Shown here: piece after piece, positions 15,999-24,210 of the stretch
Position numbering within the stretch: the first letter of the stretch is position 1
Layout: each line of letters begins with the position of its first letter
Assembly (NCBI GenBank): GCA_022823185.1
Contig: JAJDXQ010000003.1
Location: forward strand, 1-46,860
Source of the DNA: Caldilineaceae bacterium
GTDB lineage: Bacteria > Chloroflexota > Anaerolineae > Caldilineales > Caldilineaceae
Direction: 5' to 3'
DNA: 46,860 nt
Notes under the pieces: generated by a model
Database searches by the model: none
What the model was told of the DNA's origin: nothing
The model's input: the letters and a program-made list of their open reading frames with translations, nothing else
Made by a program: the position numbers and the translations under genes

Positions 15999-16957
15999 TG
16001 CTTCGAACAGCTTTTATCGGCGCGGGCAGGCGCAGCCAGGGCGCGCATTATCCAAACGTGAACCGGTTGGCCGACGTGGAGATGGTGGCCGCGTGCGAAC
16101 TGGACGAGGAGCTTCTGCACCAGGTGGCGGCGGCCTACGATTTCCAGTACCGCTACGACGACCACCGGCGCATGCTGGAGGAGGTGGACCCGGACGTGGT
16201 CTACTGCGTTATGCACGAGCGCTGGCTGCTGCAGACGGCGCTGGACTGTCTGAACGCGGGCAAGCATACGTTTATCGAGAAGCCGCCGGGCATGAACATG
16301 GACGAGGTGCAGCAGATCCACGATGCGGCGGTGGCCAACGATGTCATCTGCGCGGTGGGATTCCAGCGGCGCCATGCCGCGGTGACGCGGGAGGCGATGC
16401 GGCAGGTGGCGCGGCTGGGACCGGTCTCGACAGCGGTGGGCACATTCCATAAACGTATGCTGGGCGAGGACGCGTTCAGTTTCACGACGACGAACTGGGA
16501 CGATCTGTGCCACGCGGTCGACATGGTGCGCTATATGGTCGGCGGAGAGCCGGTGGAGGTGACGGCCTACCAGGACAGTTTCGACAGCGATTACCGCAAC
16601 TGCTACACGGCGCTGGTGCGCTTTGACAACGGCGCGACCGGCTTCATCCACGGGAACCGGGCGTCCGGCGGCCGCGTGCTGCGCGGGGAGCTGCACGGCA
16701 CGGGCGTGGGCTGCTATTTCAAGATCCCGCACGAGATCGAGATCGCGGAGGACAACGAGGCGCGCACGCTTGGCGGCTGGGAGATCGATGGCGTGGATGA
16801 GGCGGACACGAGCCGCTATGACGGCGTCCTGACGATGCACGAGCATATTGTGGACTGCGTGCGCAAGGGCGAGAAGCCGTTGACGGATATTCGCGATACG
16901 ATCCATTCGATGGCGCTGGTGGCGCAGCTGGAGGGCGTGAACGGCAGTGGTCAGTGA
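15998..16957 (+). CDS. Gfo/Idh/MocA family oxidoreductase
   Basis: A 319-residue NAD(P)-dependent dehydrogenase. The nucleotide-binding motif is FIGAGRRSQG (residues 6-15) and the family Glu-Lys-Pro motif is E94-K95-P96 (FIEKPPG). The C-terminal alpha/beta domain contains CHAVDMVRYM, where His and Asp of the H-x-xD-M pattern lie near the substrate. It typically oxidises sugars, inositols or their derivatives. Start and upstream stop overlap by one base, implying coupled translation with the epimerase. The last codons and the TGA stop (GGC AGT GGT CAG TGA) lie inside the 14-bp tandem repeat at 16945-17006, so the original C-terminus may have been replaced. Confidence 0.9.
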   Translation: MLRTAFIGAGRRSQGAHYPNVNRLADVEMVAACELDEELLHQVAAAYDFQYRYDDHRRMLEEVDPDVVYCVMHERWLLQTALDCLNAGKHTFIEKPPGMNMDEVQQIHDAAVANDVICAVGFQRRHAAVTREAMRQVARLGPVSTAVGTFHKRMLGEDAFSFTTTNWDDLCHAVDMVRYMVGGEPVEVTAYQDSFDSDYRNCYTALVRFDNGATGFIHGNRASGGRVLRGELHGTGVGCYFKIPHEIEIAEDNEARTLGGWEIDGVDEADTSRYDGVLTMHEHIVDCVRKGEKPLTDIRDTIHSMALVAQLEGVNGSGQ

Positions 16958-17006
16958 TCAGTGGTCAGTGATCAGTGGTCAGTGATCAGTGGTCAGTGAT
17001 CAGTGG
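16945..17006. repeat. 14-bp tandem repeat, 4.4 copies
   Basis: The unit CAGTGGTCAGTGAT occurs four times in perfect register (16945, 16959, 16973, 16987) with a partial fifth copy to 17006. Each unit contains the palindrome TGATCA across the junction. The first unit supplies the stop codon of the upstream Gfo/Idh gene. Related short copies occur at about 6603, 10577, 18893 and 36611. Confidence 0.9.
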
Positions 17007-17037
17007 GACTTATACGCATGATAATTGGGAGAGGGAG

Positions 17038-17370
17038 ATGAGTGTATATCGTTTGGATGAGGTGAAGGAGCGGGGTTTGTTCCCGGGGTTTGTGGGGAAG
17101 TTTATTCACAGCGAAAATATGACGTTTGTGTACTGGGACGTTGCGGCGGATTCGCCGTTGCCGGCCCATTCGCATCCGCATGAGCAGGTGATCAATATGT
17201 TTGAGGGTCAGTTTGAGATCCGGATTACGGGCGGGGAGACGCGGGTGCTGGGGCCGGGGGATGTGTATGTGATTCCGGGCGGGGCGGAGCATTCGGGGAA
17301 GGCGATTACGCGGTGCCGGATTTTGGATGTATTTCAGCCGGTGCGGGAGGAGTATGTTTGGGAGGATTGA
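17038..17370 (+). CDS. Small cupin-domain protein
   Basis: A 110-residue single-domain cupin. The first cupin motif is AHSHPHEQVINMFEGQFEI (residues about 42-60), providing two or three His and a Glu as metal ligands, and the second is GDVYVIPGGAEHSGKAI, with the last His ligand. Such small cupins bind a metal and act as isomerases, dioxygenases or sensors of sugar-acid metabolites. GAGGGAG directly precedes the ATG at 17038. It follows the Gfo/Idh gene after the tandem repeat and probably belongs to the same cassette. Confidence 0.88.
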   Translation: MSVYRLDEVKERGLFPGFVGKFIHSENMTFVYWDVAADSPLPAHSHPHEQVINMFEGQFEIRITGGETRVLGPGDVYVIPGGAEHSGKAITRCRILDVFQPVREEYVWED

Positions 17371-17516
17371 GGATCAGCATTACTCACTGAGCCAAGAATG
17401 CTATGGTATCCTGTGCCTGCCGTGACAGAGTCGCAGTGGGACAAATGGAACGCAAAACGCCAAACAGGGAGAAATCTTTGTCCAATCGAGACCCCGGAAG
17501 AAAAGGAGGATAGCAA

Positions 17517-17741
17517 ATGAACAGCAATGGTTTTCGTTACTATGTTTTCAATTTGCCATCCATTCTGAGTGGAGTTTCGCGTATTCTTGATGTGGGCGGC
17601 ACTTTGGAGGACTATGACCCAGTATTTCGCACTGGTCCCGAGGAGGATTTGGCTGCACTGAGAAGTGACTGGATTGTCATCGGTCAAGACTTTCGAGACG
17701 CAATTGCGACATACGCAGACCGCGAGACCTCAGAGCGTTAG
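17517..17741 (+). CDS. Small protein of unknown function
   Basis: A 74-residue protein that I do not recognise. Translation signals are excellent: AAGGAGG sits seven bases before the ATG. The sequence is acidic in its middle (LEDYDPVFRTGPEEDLAALRSD) and has no membrane segment, signal peptide or cysteine. The pattern of a hydrophobic start followed by DWIVIGQDFRDAI resembles small stand-alone helper proteins, but no role can be assigned. Upstream, AGCATT (17376-17381) and AATGCT (17397-17402) form an inverted repeat after the cupin gene. Confidence 0.6.
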   Translation: MNSNGFRYYVFNLPSILSGVSRILDVGGTLEDYDPVFRTGPEEDLAALRSDWIVIGQDFRDAIATYADRETSER

Positions 17742-17938
17742 ACCCATGAGTGAAAGGGAAGTTTTCTCTTCTTCTGATTCTCCTTCTGCAGATTCCTCAT
17801 AATTTTTCCTCTCTTGCCCATCCAAAAGCCACTGTAGTCGAAGTATAGTATGAGCGTGTCCTCAGTCACGGCGCGTACTTCGTGGCTGAGTTCCTCGCAT
17901 AAGGCGTTTTTTATGGCTCAAGAGCGAACATGACACGA

Positions 17939-18823
17939 CTAGCTTCCAGCCACTGGCTGCTGCAGCTGCAGATCATCCAGGAACTCGGAGGCCGGATCGA
18001 CGCCTGAAACGAGGAGATGGTCGCGGGCGCGGGTGCAGGCTACGTAAAGAAGGTGGCGTTCGGTGTTGTAGACATCTTCGAGGTCGGCGTCGTCGTTGAC
18101 CGTCTCGATACGGTCTTGAAGGGGCACGACCTCGTCGTCGCAGGCCATTACGGCCACGGCGCGGAATTCCAATCCTTTCGCCAAGTGCATGGCGCTGACT
18201 GAGATCTTGCCCTCAGCGCTCTGCATGTTTTCATCCAGAACGGCATACTCCAGTCCGGACTTCTCAACCGCCGCTTTCGCCCGTTCGATCTGGTCGGATG
18301 CGCGGACGAATAGGCTGATCTCTTCGGGAGCCAGGTCACTTTCTGCCATTTTTGACAGCCAGGCGGCGACGGTATCTATCTCATCTTCAACCGAGTCGGA
18401 GACAACGATGGCCGGTTCGGCGCCGTTGAATACGGATACTGTGCCCGACCGCACTTCGGTGTTGCCGTCGACGTCGGCGACTTCCGGCCCCAGCAGGAGG
18501 TCGGAGCGTCTCCTGATCTGATGGGAGGTGCGGTAGTTGACCTTGAGGGTGCGCGCCCGCCCGCGTATTTCGATGCCGAGCCTTTTCCACGAGAAGGGCT
18601 GCTGGAAGATACGCTGGCCGAGGTCGCCGGTGAAGAAGAGACTGTCCGGCTTGCCGGCGCCGAGGGTGCGCAGAAAGCGGAGTTGTGATACGCCGACGTC
18701 CTGGCACTCGTCCACGATGACATGGTCGAATGGCGAGCGCTGCGTTTCGGAAAACCGGTGCGCGAGCTGGCCGTACATCTGGGCGCGAGTGATCAGCCCG
18801 TCTGCTTTGAGGCTTGCCCGCAC
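17939..18823 (-). pseudogene. UvrD/REP-type helicase remnant lacking its N-terminal half
   Basis: The 294-codon frame holds the later motifs of a superfamily 1 helicase: DHVIVDECQDVG (motif II, DECQ), LFFTGDLGQRIF (motif III), TLKVNYRTSHQIRR (motif IV), ISVSAMHLAKGLEFRAVAVM (motif V) and LLYVACTRARDHLLVSG (motif VI). The Walker A half and about 300 preceding residues are missing. The frame stays open to 18901 with helicase-like residues (LPETQRKALWSIFEKV) but then meets TAG at 18902, the stop of the upstream small gene, in the same frame. The break lies on GGATAGTGGATAG, a copy of the dispersed repeat. The product cannot hydrolyse ATP on its own. Confidence 0.8.
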
Positions 18824-18901
18824 CTTCTCGAATATGGACCAGAGCGCTTTGCGCTGCGTTTCGGGCAGACTGCGGCGGTGGCCAGGGTCAGGCCCTATCC
18901 A

Positions 18902-19129
18902 CTATCCGGTCTGAGGTTGGGATTCGGCGCGTCTTCCCTTTGATCCAGCTGCTGTGTCGTAGCCGGTCGGAGGCACTCTGCGAGGCGGGTAGCGCACGTA
19001 GTTGAGGTCTGATCTGGCCTGCTGTTCCCGGAGCCTGCGGAATATCTCCCCAATGTCATAGCCGGACTCAGCGGCGAGCTTGTCTCGTATGGCGCGCACT
19101 TCGGCCACAATCGGATCACCGTTCATCAT
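18902..19129 (-). CDS. Small partner protein of the PIN toxin (putative antitoxin)
   Basis: A 75-residue protein whose N-terminal two thirds (DPIVAEVRAIRDKLAAESGYD, IGEIFRRLREQQ, VRYPPRRVPP) match a small helical family frequently encoded beside PIN proteins. The start overlaps the end of the PIN gene by 14 bp. The last 18 residues (GYDTAAGSKGRRAESQPQTG) look like non-homologous tail sequence running into the helicase remnant, so the C-terminus may have been remade by the rearrangement. Antitoxin function is inferred from position; ATG at 19126 is an equally good start. Confidence 0.65.
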   Translation of the reverse strand: MMNGDPIVAEVRAIRDKLAAESGYDIGEIFRRLREQQARSDLNYVRYPPRRVPPTGYDTAAGSKGRRAESQPQTG

Positions 19130-19604
19130 TCGTTTCCCCCATCAGTTCGTCAGGCGTGCAGATCACCGGAGACGCAAAGCCCGCCCGCCGACAGACAGAC
19201 TCTACCAGCGGTCTTGTTACCGCATTGGCGATGTGCCGGAAGTTCCAGGTCAAAAGATACTCGATTCCGTTGGCCGCGGCAATTCCTATATGCGCGGCGT
19301 CTTGCAGGGCGGTCTCCGGTATCGCGCCGGCGTCGATTAACCGTTCGGCTAGTTCCTGCGCTTCTCCGGTCGGGGCGAGCAGCGCGAGCGAAGTGAGTTC
19401 GGCGAGTCGGGCGCGAGCCGTCTCAGGGTCGCCCGCAGCAGCTTCTTGACGCACGAGATCGGAAATGACCAACTCAAATCTGTCCGGCGCGGTTGTCCAC
19501 CAGTCGCGCGTGACCTGCTGGCGCCCTGCAATCACGATGTCACGCGCGGGCCGCGATGTCAGATAGCTGACAACACTGGTCTCAATGTACACACGTGGTT
19601 TCAT
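19116..19604 (-). CDS. PIN-domain nuclease toxin
   Basis: A 162-residue PIN protein. The conserved acids are visible in VYIETSVVSYLTSRP (Glu in place of the usual first Asp pair), ISDLVRQEAAAGD, ALQDAAHIGIAAANG and LLTWNFRHIAN. This branch, ending in PVICTPDELMG, is typically encoded just upstream of a 70-75 residue partner, as here, in reverse of the usual antitoxin-first order. The frame is open further upstream to 19793, but that part overlaps the restriction-enzyme remnant in another frame and has no PIN resemblance, so ATG 19604 is chosen. Confidence 0.82.
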   Translation of the reverse strand: MKPRVYIETSVVSYLTSRPARDIVIAGRQQVTRDWWTTAPDRFELVISDLVRQEAAAGDPETARARLAELTSLALLAPTGEAQELAERLIDAGAIPETALQDAAHIGIAAANGIEYLLTWNFRHIANAVTRPLVESVCRRAGFASPVICTPDELMGETNDER

Positions 19605-19618
19605 TGCGCATCCATTTT

Positions 19619-20068
19619 TCACACGCGGAAGATTTTCATCACTTCGTCGCCGAGGTGGTTGATGACTTTGACGACGATACGGCCGGATGACGGTTTGTCG
19701 AAGGGGCGGGAGGTGTCGCTGCGCCAGTGCTGGAGCAGACGCGCGGTTTCCGGCGTGACACCCCAGTTGTTGGGACTGGGCATCCTGCGCCATTCGTCCA
19801 CATGGCGGCGGATTTCGCTGACCGAGGCGGAGACATCGTACAACTGATCGTCGTCGGAGAGCCCGCTGCCGTTGTCGAATTCCAGGCGGGCCTGATTCGG
19901 TGTTACCTTGCTGAGCTTCGGCTTTGGTATCGGTGTAATGAACTCGGCATTGCGGCGGCCTTGAAGGATCTTGTAGGTGGGCTGGCCGTCGTCATCGAGC
20001 TCCCAGTGTTGGGTAGGGTACTCGTAAGGGGAGTTGAGGATCGGTTGATCGAAGAATCGGTTTTCCAC
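19619..20068 (-). pseudogene. Internally deleted restriction enzyme remnant
   Basis: The 149-codon frame starts at GTG 20068 after AAAGG. Residues 1-118 read like the first part of a large type III-like restriction endonuclease (ENRFFDQPILNSPYEYP, HWELDDDGQPT, AEFITPIPKPK, VDEWRRMP, VTPETARLLQHWR). In that family the helicase and nuclease parts follow for several hundred residues. Here the text jumps directly to RPFDKPSSGRIVVKVINHLG and DEVMKIFRV, which resembles the C-terminal end of a DNA methylase or restriction subunit. The simplest reading is a large internal deletion that fused the two ends in frame. Family identification rests on remembered motifs and should be searched. Confidence 0.6.
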
Positions 20069-20461
20069 GATTTACCTTTGGACTTGTGGATTTGGACATG
20101 CTTGAAGGGAATTGGGTTATTATGCGAAGGTCCCCAAAAGATGTCAAGATTCATGGAAGTAGCGCAAACTTGGGCTTTCTCGTCGTCGGCGCGAATGTGT
20201 TCGGCATCGCGGCGTCTATGGGCACTTTTCCAGCGCAAGTGAAGATTGCTTAAGCCCTCTTGGCAACTGCTGGGGGTTGGAACTCTCCTTCGCAGAAGGA
20301 AATTGACGCTCGAAAGTGGGTTGCAAGTCCGAATCTTGAATTGCACCCGGTTTGGCAGATCGGTCAAGCCGGGAGTTCCGGGAGAAGGGCAGAAACAGGG
20401 GGTCTCCAGCGAGTGCGAAGAGAAGGGCTGAAGATGCGAATTCGGTTAGCCTGGACTTCAC
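20069..20461. other. Gene-poor stretch between the defence remnant and ctaB
   Basis: About 390 bp with short open frames on both strands that carry no recognisable motif and no ribosome binding sites. It may contain debris of the restriction-modification locus. I see no tRNA, terminator or repeat here. Confidence 0.5.
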
Positions 20462-21382
20462 TCAGACGGGGAGGGTGAGTGACAGAGTTCGATCTGCGAC
20501 GAGGGCCAGGAATACGAGGGCGAGGTAGAGCATGGAGTACTTGTAGAGCGAGAGGGCTTCTTGCCGGTCCACTTCGCGGTCGTCGTCGACGTGACGGTGA
20601 AGGATGACCACTTTGCGGAGCAGGAGGATGTCGAGCAGGAGGACGACGCCTGCGTAGAGCCATCCGGCCTCGTTGAGGACGAGCGGCGTGAGGGAAGCGA
20701 GTATGGTGAGGATGGCGTAGACCAACATCTGTTGCAGGGTGCGCTTGTTTCCGAGCACTGCGGGCGCCATGGGGATGCCTACGGCCGCATACTGATCCTT
20801 GACCAGGAAGGCCAGCGCCCAGAAATGCACGGGCGTCCAGAGGAAGATCAACATGAACAGCAGGACGGCCATCCAGTCGAGGCCGTTGGTCACCGCGGCC
20901 CAGCCCAGCAGGGGCATGACAGAGCCGGCCACGCCGCCGATGACGATGTTTTGCCAGGTGCTCCGTTTGAGCCATGCGGTATAGACGAACACGTAGAAGA
21001 GCAGGCCGAACCAGGCCAGCAGGGCTGTGAGCAGATTGGCCGTTTGCCACAGGATCACAAAGGCGCCCACGCTGAGCAGGAGCCCGAACAGGACGGCGTT
21101 GCGTACAGTGATGACGCCGGTGACGAGGGGTCTCTTGGCGGTGCGGCGCATGTGGCCGTCTATGTCGCGGTCGAGCACCATGTTGAAGACGCCGGCGCCG
21201 CCGGTGGCCATGTATCCGCCGACGAGGACGCCGAGCAGGGGCAGCCAGGGCGGGAGGCCGCGGGCGGCGATGAACATGGGGCAGATGGCGGTGAAAAGCA
21301 GCAGGGAGATGACTTTGGGTTTGGTGAGGGCCAGGTAGTCGCGCCAGGTGGCGGCAGGCAGCGTTGGCGTGGTGTTGATCAT
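20462..21382 (-). CDS. ctaB: Protoheme IX farnesyltransferase (heme O synthase)
   Basis: A 306-residue integral membrane prenyltransferase of the UbiA superfamily that attaches a farnesyl group to protoheme IX, giving heme O for cytochrome oxidase. Diagnostic motifs are LTKPKVISLLLFT near the N-terminus, NMVLDRDIDGHMRRTAKRPL (first Asp-rich metal site, NxxxDxxxD) and YTAWLKRSTWQNIVIGG, with the second site around TPVHFWALAFLVKDQYAAVGIPM. Eight or nine hydrophobic segments are evident. The frame extends to 21475, but ATG 21382 overlaps the ctaA stop (ATGA) and fits family length. Confidence 0.95.
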   Translation of the reverse strand: MINTTPTLPAATWRDYLALTKPKVISLLLFTAICPMFIAARGLPPWLPLLGVLVGGYMATGGAGVFNMVLDRDIDGHMRRTAKRPLVTGVITVRNAVLFGLLLSVGAFVILWQTANLLTALLAWFGLLFYVFVYTAWLKRSTWQNIVIGGVAGSVMPLLGWAAVTNGLDWMAVLLFMLIFLWTPVHFWALAFLVKDQYAAVGIPMAPAVLGNKRTLQQMLVYAILTILASLTPLVLNEAGWLYAGVVLLLDILLLRKVVILHRHVDDDREVDRQEALSLYKYSMLYLALVFLALVADRTLSLTLPV

Positions 21383-22341
21383 GAGGGCTGGGTCTCTTTT
21401 GCCTGCCAGGATACGGAGGGCAGGACGCTGCCGGCGCGGGGTGAAGTGAGGGTCAGCCAGCCGACAACGGACCATAGTCCGAAGGCGGCGACGGCCATCG
21501 CAAGGTGCAGAAGCTGAAGCGGAATCGGCCCCAGCATCGCCAGATTGACTGTCCCGACCAGCAGTTGTACGGCGTAGACGGCCAGGAGCAGGTTGCGGAA
21601 ACGGCGGGCTTGCGGGGCGGGCTTGAGCCAGCCGGTGAGCGCGTGGCTGCTCCAGAGAAAGACGCCGACGCCGATCGCCAGGAATGGATGCAGGATCCGC
21701 AGGCGGATGAGCGGGTGGGCCTGTGCGCTGAAGTCGTCGGTCAGTCCCGCTTGCAGGGACTCCGGCGGAAACATGGTATTGCCCATGGCGGCGATGCCAC
21801 CGGAGAACATCACGACCATCATCCCCAGCAGGCTTACACCAATGAGGATTTTCAGCCCTGCTTGCCCTGCCCAGACGGGCGGCCAGGTTTGGCCGGGATA
21901 GGCATGCACGGTGGTGAGCGCGAGCGCGCCGACCAGCAGCATGGAGTTGAGCAGGTGAAATGCGACCAGGAGGCCGCGGGCCACGGATACATTGTCTCCG
22001 GTGAGTCCGGTGAGGACGGTGGCCGCGCCGATCAGGGCTTCGAACAGGAGGAAGACGGCTGAAGCCGTGGCGAAAGGCAGGAAGCCGGGCAGGTCGCTCC
22101 GCAGGCGGATGGCTTTGACAAGCAGCCAGATGCCCATCAGCAGGGCCACCCCGGAGAGTGCTCGATGCGAGAACTCTATCCAGGTAGCCAGGCCGTGCTC
22201 CAGGGGAAGGATTTCGCCCTGGCAGCGGGGCCAGTCGCGTCCGCAGCCGGCGCCGGAGCCGGTGGCTCTGACGATGGCTCCCTGAAGGATGACGATTACG
22301 TTAACGGACAGGGTGGTCCAGGCGAGGGCGGGGGCTTTCAT
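21379..22341 (-). CDS. ctaA: Heme A synthase (COX15/CtaA)
   Basis: A 320-residue membrane enzyme that oxidises the C8 methyl of heme O to make heme A. The signature near the N-terminus is QGAIVRATGSGAGCGRDWPR, followed by FSHRALSG with a heme-ligand His; further His residues lie in AFHLLNSM, ILHPFLAIG and LQLLHLAMA. Cysteines after ATGSGAG (GCGRDWPRC) match the conserved pair of bacterial type enzymes. The frame opens at 22410; ATG 22341 (MKAPALAW) gives the usual N-terminus, but neither start has a strong Shine-Dalgarno site. It is coupled to ctaB by ATGA. Together they imply an aa3-type terminal oxidase encoded elsewhere. Confidence 0.92.
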   Translation of the reverse strand: MKAPALAWTTLSVNVIVILQGAIVRATGSGAGCGRDWPRCQGEILPLEHGLATWIEFSHRALSGVALLMGIWLLVKAIRLRSDLPGFLPFATASAVFLLFEALIGAATVLTGLTGDNVSVARGLLVAFHLLNSMLLVGALALTTVHAYPGQTWPPVWAGQAGLKILIGVSLLGMMVVMFSGGIAAMGNTMFPPESLQAGLTDDFSAQAHPLIRLRILHPFLAIGVGVFLWSSHALTGWLKPAPQARRFRNLLLAVYAVQLLVGTVNLAMLGPIPLQLLHLAMAVAAFGLWSVVGWLTLTSPRAGSVLPSVSWQAKETQPS

Positions 22342-22629
22342 TGGAGGCTGGCTGGCTCGTTTCGTGTTGCTGTTGGCCGGGAAAGACGCAAATCGCTTCC
22401 ATGATGCCATAGGTATGGGGATGTCGGCTAAATTGGGGCGGAGGCGTAGGGGGATGGGGGGGGCGCGACGTTTGGAGATTGTGGCGGCGGGAAAGAGGCC
22501 CTGCTATCGGCTATTCCGTCTCGATGTCGCCGTCGTTGAATGTATGCGTACGGATGTTCAGGTGACGATGTTGACCCTCGATCGTACCCACCGAAGGGGG
22601 ATGCGGTATTTCTTGATTTCAGGGGTCGA

Positions 22630-23718
22630 TTACTCCAGCCGTACCTTTACTTTCAGCCGGTTCAGGCGGCTCCTCCAGGAGAGCAGGCCTTCATGCTGAA
22701 GTCTGCCGACAATGATACCGGGCGCTATCCCCTGTTCGGCGGCAAAGTTTGTGATGGCGTCGTCGTTGCGGTAGTTTTCGGCGGCGAGAAAGCTCTGCCA
22801 CGCAGGCCGGGGCATGAGGAAATCGGCTGCCCATCTATTGGCCTCAGCTTCATCCCCCTCGTTGTCGTGCGTGTCTCCGTCGACGTATACGCTCTTCTTG
22901 CTGTGCAGAAGTATGTGCGCGGCTTCATGGAACAGGCTGAACCAGATATGGTCATCGGAACCGTGACGCCCGCTCAGCGCTATCAGCGGCTTTCGGGGTG
23001 AGAGCCACCGTGCCGCCCCGCTCAGAGGTGTCTTGGGGAGCGGCTTTACGCACACAAGAGCAACGCCGGCTTCATTGAAGAGTTGGCGCGCTTCGACGAA
23101 GGCTTGCGGAAACTTTTCGCGTGTCAATCGGCGGGCTTGCCTTAGAGCTCCCATGAAGGCGGCCCTATCGAAGTCTTTAAGAGCTTGCCCTTCGGCCTCA
23201 ATTTCGGCTAGCCGAAGCCAAGCAGCCAGGGCAAAGCTGTTGCTTTCGAAGGTCGGGGAATGCCGGTAAGCCACCGCTACTGTTTTATTCCTTGCCGTCC
23301 ATGCTTCAATAGAGGCCACACCAAAGAAGGTCAACAACTGGGTAACTTTCTCTCCTGCAGAGGACGATTTGCGGATAGCGCCCCTTTTGATCAGTTCGCT
23401 TAGGGGGAAGCTGCGCGCCCAGTCCTCGGACGCTTCAGCTTCCCTGGCTTCGGCCTCTCGCATCTGGTGTAAGCGATAGCGTTTCTCGATGCCAAGCCAG
23501 ATATTTGCACTCACCCCCAAGACTTTCTCAAACTGAAGCGCTGTCTTCGCTTCAACGGGCGCCTTCCCGGCAATGATGTCGCTGATGAACTTGGGAGAGC
23601 GTCCGCATCGTCGTGCAAACTCGGCCTGCGAGATTCCATTCGCCTCCAGCCGCTCCTCCAGGACCCATCCCGGCGGTACAACATAGTCGGGCTGGAACGG
23701 ATACGTTGTTGGAACCAT
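22630..23718 (-). CDS. higA: HigA-type XRE antitoxin fused to an ImmA/IrrE metallopeptidase domain
   Basis: A 362-residue protein. Residues about 15-75 form a HigA-like helix-turn-helix (VLEERLEANGISQAEFARRC, ISDIIAGKAPV). Residues about 200-340 form an ImmA/IrrE zinc peptidase: H264-EAA-H268 (LFHEAAHILLH) with E292 in EAEANRWAADFLMP as the third ligand. The pairing of a DNA-binding repressor with a protease suggests that the antitoxin can cleave itself, the toxin or another regulator on signal. AAGGAGG precedes the ATG. It lies 88 bp downstream of higB on the same strand. The fusion is roughly three times the length of ordinary HigA. Confidence 0.88.
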   Translation of the reverse strand: MVPTTYPFQPDYVVPPGWVLEERLEANGISQAEFARRCGRSPKFISDIIAGKAPVEAKTALQFEKVLGVSANIWLGIEKRYRLHQMREAEAREAEASEDWARSFPLSELIKRGAIRKSSSAGEKVTQLLTFFGVASIEAWTARNKTVAVAYRHSPTFESNSFALAAWLRLAEIEAEGQALKDFDRAAFMGALRQARRLTREKFPQAFVEARQLFNEAGVALVCVKPLPKTPLSGAARWLSPRKPLIALSGRHGSDDHIWFSLFHEAAHILLHSKKSVYVDGDTHDNEGDEAEANRWAADFLMPRPAWQSFLAAENYRNDDAITNFAAEQGIAPGIIVGRLQHEGLLSWRSRLNRLKVKVRLE

Positions 23719-23806
23719 GCCTCTTTCCTCCTTCAGTGAAAGGCAGTCACTTTGATAACTACGATTGCGGCCCCAAACAGGGTGTCATCCTCGATAGCGT
23801 TTGCTT

Positions 23807-24142
23807 CTAATGATAGTCAACCACCTCCAATACAGTGATCGCTGTCACCTGATCAAGGTCGATCCCGTCATCCTCTTTGCGCGGCGGTGGATCATGGGCT
23901 GGCACGAAGACCAGCCTGTAGGGATGGTTAAGGTAGACGGCAAACTGCTCATCACGATCGCCTGTGAGTTGATGCATTCGGTCGGGCGGCGTTGCCGGCA
24001 CTTCCGCCAGCGTCTCGGCGTCCAGCAGAACTGCAAGACGAATCATGATAATGTTTGCTGCACGGGCCCCGTATTCTCTTCTGAGTGTCCTTTCTGAACT
24101 GAAGACCTTCGCAAGTTTACGGGTTCTGAAGGAGATTTCCAT
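23807..24142 (-). CDS. higB: HigB/RelE-family mRNA interferase toxin
   Basis: A 111-residue toxin of the killer-protein (HigB) type. The N-terminus ISFRTRKLAKVFSSERTLRREYG and the closing ITAITVLEVVDYH frame the compact RelE fold; HQLTGDRDEQFAVYLNHPYRLVFVPAHD contains the His/Arg/Tyr positions used in ribosome-dependent mRNA cleavage. The toxin-first order is the higBA hallmark. Promoter and operator are immediately upstream (24174-24210), giving a leader of about 33 nt. Confidence 0.87.
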   Translation of the reverse strand: MEISFRTRKLAKVFSSERTLRREYGARAANIIMIRLAVLLDAETLAEVPATPPDRMHQLTGDRDEQFAVYLNHPYRLVFVPAHDPPPRKEDDGIDLDQVTAITVLEVVDYH

Positions 24143-24173
24143 ATGGCCGCCCGCACGATTATCGCATTTTTCA

Positions 24174-24210
24174 TTACCGAAATGGTAACATAATTGGATA
24201 CATATGTCAA
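24174..24210 (-). promoter_or_regulatory. higBA promoter and operator
   Basis: On the minus strand TTGACA (24205-24210) and TACCAT (24182-24187) are 17 bp apart. A perfect inverted repeat, TTACC (24174-24178) and GGTAA (24184-24188) around a 5-bp centre, covers the -10 box and start site, a natural site for HigA repression. Confidence 0.65.

Noticed and set aside
16945..17006. Possible CRISPR or phage attachment site
   Set aside because: It is a pure 14-bp tandem repeat without spacers, and no integrase or prophage gene is nearby.
20069..20461. tRNA or small RNA gene suggested by a GTTGGAACTCTCC-like stretch
   Set aside because: No cloverleaf could be drawn and no acceptor or T-arm pairing was found.
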